Shown piece after piece: positions 11,093-13,764 of a stretch of 13,764 nt of DNA. The stretch spans positions 1 through 13,764 of the forward strand of contig CAYHDY010000026.1 in the NCBI GenBank assembly GCA_964355525.1, given 5' to 3'. The notes below the pieces were generated by a model. The model was not told where the DNA came from. It saw only the letters and a program-made list of their open reading frames with translations, and did no database searches. This DNA is from XYB2-FULL-45-11 sp964355525. Its GTDB lineage: Bacteria > Patescibacteriota > Patescibacteriia > UBA9934 > GWF2-40-263. Each line of letters opens with the position of its first letter. The stretch's first letter is position 1. Position numbers and translations under genes: made by a program.

Positions 11093-11359
11093 AAACCTCA
11101 CGGAAAGCGCGAGGCAGGTGGCAGACCATCGAATTGAGTTGCGACTGGGAGCGGAGATATAGGTGAAGAGCCGCATGGAAAACTGTTCTTCGACACTTGT
11201 GGTCGTCTCGCACACACTCCCTAACGATGCATGCGTAGCAATGGAACATTTTCTTAGTGCAGCCGGCTTGATGTGTGCACGAGGCACGTTTGTGGAGAGT
11301 GGGTGAAATGTGTTGACAGAGCTTGTAGGGATTTCGTCCGCTCGCAAAGATTGAATCAC
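11093..11359. other. 267-nt non-coding gap, possible structured RNA
   Basis: No convincing gene is seen here between the convergent pyrD and matrixin genes. Antisense frames of about 105 codons run into the pyrD end and lack protein-like composition. Complementary segments exist: TTGC and GAGCGGA (11139-11155) with TCCGCTCGCAA (11337-11347), and GAAAA-TGTTC with one bulge (11178-11188) with GAACATTTTC (11244-11253). With the terminator at 11360-11393 this could be a plus-strand small RNA or a long pyrD 3' UTR. I compared it from memory with RNase P RNA, tmRNA, SRP RNA and 6S RNA and found no match. Confidence 0.3.
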
Positions 11360-11393
11360 AAAAGGACGAGGATGTCAATATCCTCGTCCTTTT
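11360..11393. terminator. strong bidirectional intrinsic terminator
   Basis: A perfect 14-bp stem AAAAGGACGAGGAT / ATCCTCGTCCTTTT (11360-11373 with 11380-11393, loop GTCAAT) ends in a T-run on both strands. It starts 5 nt after the matrixin stop on the minus strand and also closes the pyrD side. Confidence 0.9.
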
Positions 11394-11398
11394 AACGC

Positions 11399-12361
11399 CT
11401 ATTTAATCCCGCATTGTTTTTTCAATGCCGCGATATCATCCGCTGTCAGTGCCTCGTTCACACCGTTGTTTAGACGATACATGATCGCCTTTGGATTCTC
11501 GAGGTGATCAAGTCCGAGAGCGTGGCCCATTTCGTGTGTAAGCACGCGCACTAATTTTGATTGATCATCGAATTGATAAATGTTGATGCGATTGCCTGCC
11601 GGGTCACTGACATACTCCCCTTCTTCAAACTCACTTCCCTGACTCGCTCCAATGTTGTTGTAATTGATTGCCGTTAAATTCAATGATTTCGCCAACCGAT
11701 TAATCACACCCACAAGGGCATTCAACTCGTCCACATGTGTGTTGATCGCATTTTCAGAATCATGCAGTTGCACAAGCAGCTGTTCAAGCGCTGTTTTTTC
11801 GGCATGGAGTCGATCAATCGTTTCTTGTGTGGCACGATCATGTTGATTGAGATACGTTACTTCTTTATTGTATGCATCAAGCCGCGATTGATACGCCGCA
11901 TCCGAAACAGCAAGTGCCGCTTTCATTTGCGCGATCTGTTTTGTTTGTGCGTCGTATTTTGTTTTCAACGCATTGTATGTCGATTGATCGTCATGAATCA
12001 CAATTCCAAGCTTCTCCAATTTCTGCGTGGCGATTTGTCGATCATCATAAATCAAATTGATTTTAAGCGCGCCATTCGACTGATACACAAACAATTGTTT
12101 TCCGATCGGCTTTCCGGCGGAGCCGGATCCGGCTCCGCCGGACTCCCAAATCGATTCCGCTTTCTGAACATCTTTGATAAACGTCTCTTTCGAAATACCG
12201 AATCGCGCGTCAAACGAACCGATCGAATACGCGATCGGTTGCGAACACGGAAACGCCCTCGCAGTGATTTGATTCCACGCATGCAAAAGCGGATCGCGAA
12301 AAAAATAAGCGAGGGCAATCGCGATCAGTAAAAGAAAAATGTCCGTGATGAATCGACGCAT
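11399..12361 (-). CDS. membrane-anchored matrixin-like zinc metalloprotease
   Basis: This 320-aa protein begins MRRFITDIFLLLIAIALAYFF, a membrane anchor. After a conserved-looking region (YSIGSFDARFGISKETFIKD, KINLIYDDRQ) comes a long coiled coil (about residues 115-220), then the catalytic zinc site HEMGHALGLDH at 276-286 and the Met-turn AIMY at 293-296, as in matrixins (peptidase family M10A). It probably acts outside the cell membrane on wall or surface proteins. The ATG at 12361 is chosen because the longer frame overlaps the upstream gene and adds a charged stretch before the anchor. Residues 74-83 (SGGAGSGSAG) are encoded by a 30-nt perfect palindrome between IWE and KPIGKQLF. A strong terminator follows. 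Confidence 0.88.
   Translation of the reverse strand: MRRFITDIFLLLIAIALAYFFRDPLLHAWNQITARAFPCSQPIAYSIGSFDARFGISKETFIKDVQKAESIWESGGAGSGSAGKPIGKQLFVYQSNGALKINLIYDDRQIATQKLEKLGIVIHDDQSTYNALKTKYDAQTKQIAQMKAALAVSDAAYQSRLDAYNKEVTYLNQHDRATQETIDRLHAEKTALEQLLVQLHDSENAINTHVDELNALVGVINRLAKSLNLTAINYNNIGASQGSEFEEGEYVSDPAGNRINIYQFDDQSKLVRVLTHEMGHALGLDHLENPKAIMYRLNNGVNEALTADDIAALKKQCGIK
12113..12142. repeat. in-frame 30-nt perfect palindrome (GC-rich type)
   Basis: Two 15-nt halves are exact reverse complements with no loop, centred on GGATCC (left half TCCGGCGGAGCCGGA, 12113-12127). It is translated as SGGAGSGSAG inside the matrixin-like protein. It differs in sequence from the five C-rich elements but shows the same behaviour: frame kept, no stop, flexible peptide. 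Confidence 0.88.
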
Positions 12362-12396
12362 GAGAATATGATACCAAAGTTTCGCTGTTCGTTCGA

Positions 12397-12870
12397 TTAT
12401 TTCTTCAGAAGAGATTGCATCGACTTCGGATAGTGCAAAATCAATTTGATGCGGCGCTTGCCGTTGTTTGTCCAATGATGTTTGACGGGAACCTTTCGTT
12501 TCGAACTTTGACTGACAGCAAGTTCATCACCGAGATAAAATCCGATGTGACGATGCTGTTCATCGCCGAATTTTTTTTCTTCCCATACAAGTACATCACC
12601 TTTCTTTGGGACTCGTACCCGTTTCCATCCGGATTGTTCAAGTTTAGCAACCGTCGAAGCAACAGTCGCATGCACGCGATCGATCAAACCAATCAACATC
12701 AAAATCGACGACACAAAAATCGCGCAAGACAGTTGTCCGTCGCGCAGAATGTTGGATCGCACCCCATCAACATCTGCAATCAGTGTCCGAAATAATTTCG
12801 AACCGAGACTGTTCTCAATGAGCGCGATGTACGTTTCAAAAACACGCGTGACGATTTTTGGTTTCTTCAT
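12397..12870 (-). CDS. NlpC/CHAP-like cysteine hydrolase, putative
   Basis: The 157-aa protein has a layout like papain-fold NlpC/P60 or CHAP amidases: a helix with a cysteine (GQLSCAIFVSSILMLIGLID, Cys49), a middle segment VPKKGDVLVWEEKK, then a histidine strand EQHRHIGFYLGDELAVSQSS with His108, followed by HHWT. The motif KGDVLVW...HIGFYLG is typical of that fold. There is no signal peptide, which is odd for a wall enzyme, so the substrate may be intracellular. It starts 9 nt after the stop of the HAD-like ORF, without a Shine-Dalgarno, and the matrixin gene follows 35 nt later. Family assignment is moderate; no enzyme activity can be claimed. Confidence 0.72.
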   Translation of the reverse strand: MKKPKIVTRVFETYIALIENSLGSKLFRTLIADVDGVRSNILRDGQLSCAIFVSSILMLIGLIDRVHATVASTVAKLEQSGWKRVRVPKKGDVLVWEEKKFGDEQHRHIGFYLGDELAVSQSSKRKVPVKHHWTNNGKRRIKLILHYPKSMQSLLKK

Positions 12871-12879
12871 AAAATAATT

Positions 12880-13128
12880 TTATGTTTCGATTCCCAGCGA
12901 TTCAAGTTCTTCGATCAGCTGTTCATTCGAGAGAAAATGAATAGGTGTGTATCCGATTTCACTTGCCGTTAAAAGACTGTGCAAGGAGTCGTCGATGAAG
13001 ATAAGTTCATCGAGGGACACATCGCTGTCGACACCAAGAAACTGAGCGGCAGAATCTGCAAAACTTCTGTCGATCCCCTGCAGAATCACTCCGCCCCAAT
13101 CAAACCCGATTGCAGAAATCTTTTTCAT
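12880..13128 (-). CDS. miniature HAD-like protein (possible internal-deletion remnant)
   Basis: The 82-aa ORF begins MKKISAIGFDWGGVILQGID, which fits HAD motif I of the FDxGGV type (nucleophile D10). About 20 residues later it jumps to LIFIDDSLHSLLTASEIGYTPIHF, which fits HAD motif IV and its following strand. Normal HAD phosphatases are about 200 aa; the cap and motifs II and III are absent. It could be a gene with an in-frame internal deletion or a non-catalytic mini-protein. A longer upstream reading frame exists but runs through tRNA-Leu and is not coding. No Shine-Dalgarno is seen; a -10-like TATCTT lies just before the ATG. The frame is intact and packed closely with the next gene, which argues it is still expressed. 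Confidence 0.58.
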   Translation of the reverse strand: MKKISAIGFDWGGVILQGIDRSFADSAAQFLGVDSDVSLDELIFIDDSLHSLLTASEIGYTPIHFLSNEQLIEELESLGIET

Positions 13129-13131
13129 ACG

Positions 13132-13159
13132 AAGATATGGTAACAGTTCGCGTTCGCAA
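13132..13159 (-). promoter_or_regulatory. possible near-leaderless promoter of the HAD/CHAP/matrixin unit
   Basis: The minus strand has TTGCGA (13154-13159), a 16-nt spacer and TATCTT (13132-13137), 4 of 6 each. Transcription would begin at or next to the ATG at 13128. A promoter is needed here because a terminator lies just upstream. Confidence 0.35.
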
Positions 13160-13160
13160 A

Positions 13161-13191
13161 ACAAAACACCCGAATGAATCGGGTGTTTTGT
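13161..13191 (-). terminator. intrinsic terminator of tRNA-Leu
   Basis: A perfect 13-bp stem ACAAAACACCCGA / TCGGGTGTTTTGT (13161-13173 with 13179-13191, 5-nt loop) leads on the minus strand into TTTTG. It begins at the last base of the tRNA CCA. Confidence 0.85.
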
Positions 13192-13276
13192 GGTGCGGAC
13201 GAGAGGACTTGAACCTCCAATCCCTTGCGAGAACCAGCACCTCAAGCTGGCGCGTATACCATTCCGCCACGTCCGC
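13191..13276 (-). tRNA. tRNA-Leu(GAG), CCA encoded
   Basis: An 86-nt class II tRNA: acceptor GCGGACG/CGTCCGC, D-arm TGGCGGAATGGTATACGC, anticodon stem CCAGC/GCTGG with loop TTGAGGT (anticodon GAG), a long variable arm (TTCTCGCAAGGGAT), T-arm GGAGGTTCAAGTCCTC, discriminator A and CCA. It reads CUC and CUU. Confidence 0.96.
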
Positions 13277-13297
13277 ACGTATTTCTGACGCATCGAG

Positions 13298-13326
13298 ATG
13301 ATAATCCATCCCCGAAAAAACATCAA
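13298..13326 (-). promoter_or_regulatory. promoter of tRNA-Leu
   Basis: The minus strand has TTGATG (13321-13326, 4 of 6), a 17-nt spacer and TATCAT (13298-13303, 5 of 6). The start near 13291 lies about 15 nt before the mature tRNA 5' end. Confidence 0.68.
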
Positions 13327-13352
13327 GACACGTCGCTCGCGAGCGACGTGTC
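13327..13352. repeat. 26-bp perfect palindrome between lipid-kinase gene and tRNA-Leu promoter
   Basis: Two 13-nt halves (GACACGTCGCTCG and its exact complement) meet with no loop. The element overlaps the TGA stop of the upstream gene by 2 nt and directly abuts the -35 hexamer of tRNA-Leu. No T-run follows, so it is not a standard terminator. It may be a repeat element or an operator-like site. Confidence 0.85.
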
Positions 13353-13764
13353 AAGACTGAAAGACACGATCCTTTCCCGTGATAATCTTCATACACATCG
13401 GCTCGACCGAAATATCAAAACGAGTCCCTTCCATCTCTTCTCCGTCTGCAAATAATTTAATTGGTTTTTCCGCACGAATTGTCATGGATTGAAGCGGGAG
13501 CGTGCTTTCCTCGATCGTCGATCGTCGAAAAAAACCGCGTTTCACGTCCGCTCGAATCACGGCTTGCAACAATCCGTCGCACGGATTGCAAATGTTCGCG
13601 AGATTATTTATATGCAATTCTGCGAATGAGGTCGGGATGATGCGGAATTTATCTTCACACGTAAGCTCGGCGCGAAATTGCGGAACAGAAATACCCGTGA
13701 TGAATTTGCGTCCGTTGATGAGTCCGACATCGATGGTCTCCACGCGACGTGCAGAAAGAATATC
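13351..13764 (-). CDS. diacylglycerol kinase family (YegS/DagK-like) protein, C-terminal part
   Basis: The reading frame is open to the window edge, so the start and the N-terminal catalytic domain lie outside. The visible 137 residues begin DILSARRVETIDVGLINGRKF, which matches the family pattern for the join between the kinase domain and the beta-sandwich domain. They end with PIKLFADGEEMEGTRFDISVEPMCMKII, which matches the typical DGE motif near the C-terminus. Family members phosphorylate diacylglycerol or related lipids at the membrane using ATP. The GTG at 13743 is internal and not the real start. The substrate cannot be told from this part. The stop codon overlaps a 26-bp palindrome. 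Confidence 0.82.
   Translation of the reverse strand, partial: DILSARRVETIDVGLINGRKFITGISVPQFRAELTCEDKFRIIPTSFAELHINNLANICNPCDGLLQAVIRADVKRGFFRRSTIEESTLPLQSMTIRAEKPIKLFADGEEMEGTRFDISVEPMCMKIITGKDRVFQS

Noticed and set aside
11093..11359. Known housekeeping RNA or group II intron piece
   Set aside because: The conserved cores of RNase P RNA, tmRNA, SRP RNA and 6S RNA are not visible, and GAGCCGCATGG lacks the rest of an intron domain V.
11036..11378. Minus-strand frames of 105-107 codons in the gap after pyrD
   Set aside because: They overlap the pyrD 3' end, have no ribosome site and no protein-like pattern; the stretch is better treated as non-coding.
13129..13326. Upstream extension of the HAD-like ORF
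   Set aside because: It runs through tRNA-Leu, its promoter and its terminator; the ATG at 13128 is the sensible start.

Overview
The window looks like a chromosomal segment of a candidate-phyla-radiation (Patescibacteria) bacterium. This is inference. It rests on the small YidC, the NusA that ends right after its KH domains with an enlarged N-terminal region, the set of short Gmad2, matrixin and YraN-type proteins typical of these genomes, and the lack of Shine-Dalgarno sequences before most genes. All protein genes except pyrD lie on the minus strand. The genes are compactly packed housekeeping and envelope genes, not a phage or plasmid.

Layout, left to right. (1) 1-380: start of groES, its promoter and a clear CIRCE operator (HrcA site), so this is a heat-shock-controlled chaperonin operon. 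(2) 381-1952: two unrecognised orphan genes, each with its own promoter and intrinsic terminator. They are the only two genes here with good Shine-Dalgarno sites. (3) 1972-4342: an O-antigen-ligase-like membrane protein translationally coupled to a nucleotidyltransferase-like protein. (4) 4442-6433: nusA followed 6 nt later by yidC. (5) 6611-7692: yraN plus two small membrane proteins behind a near-leaderless promoter. (6) 7693-8097: tRNA-Val(UAC) surrounded by hairpins, with a broken copy of its own 5' half upstream. (7) 8098-9937: a Gmad2-domain membrane protein and a MOFRL glycerate kinase, divergent from (8) pyrD (9974-11092). (9) 11093-11398: an unexplained, possibly structured 267-nt stretch and a strong bidirectional terminator. 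(10) 11399-13764: a membrane-anchored matrixin-like metalloprotease, a small NlpC/CHAP-like hydrolase, a miniature HAD-like ORF, tRNA-Leu(GAG) and the C-terminal part of a diacylglycerol-kinase-family protein.

The most striking theme is repeats inside and at the ends of genes. Six palindromic elements interrupt four protein genes (three in the nucleotidyltransferase gene, one each in the O-antigen ligase, pyrD and matrixin genes). Every one keeps the reading frame and adds a short Gly/Pro/Ser/charged peptide. Five belong to one C-rich family and all point the same way on the + strand. Other repeats form the 3' ends of nusA, yidC, the O-antigen-ligase gene and the lipid-kinase gene, or flank tRNAs. 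This resembles the Rickettsia palindromic elements in principle, but the sequences differ. All calls were made by eye; no database search was run.
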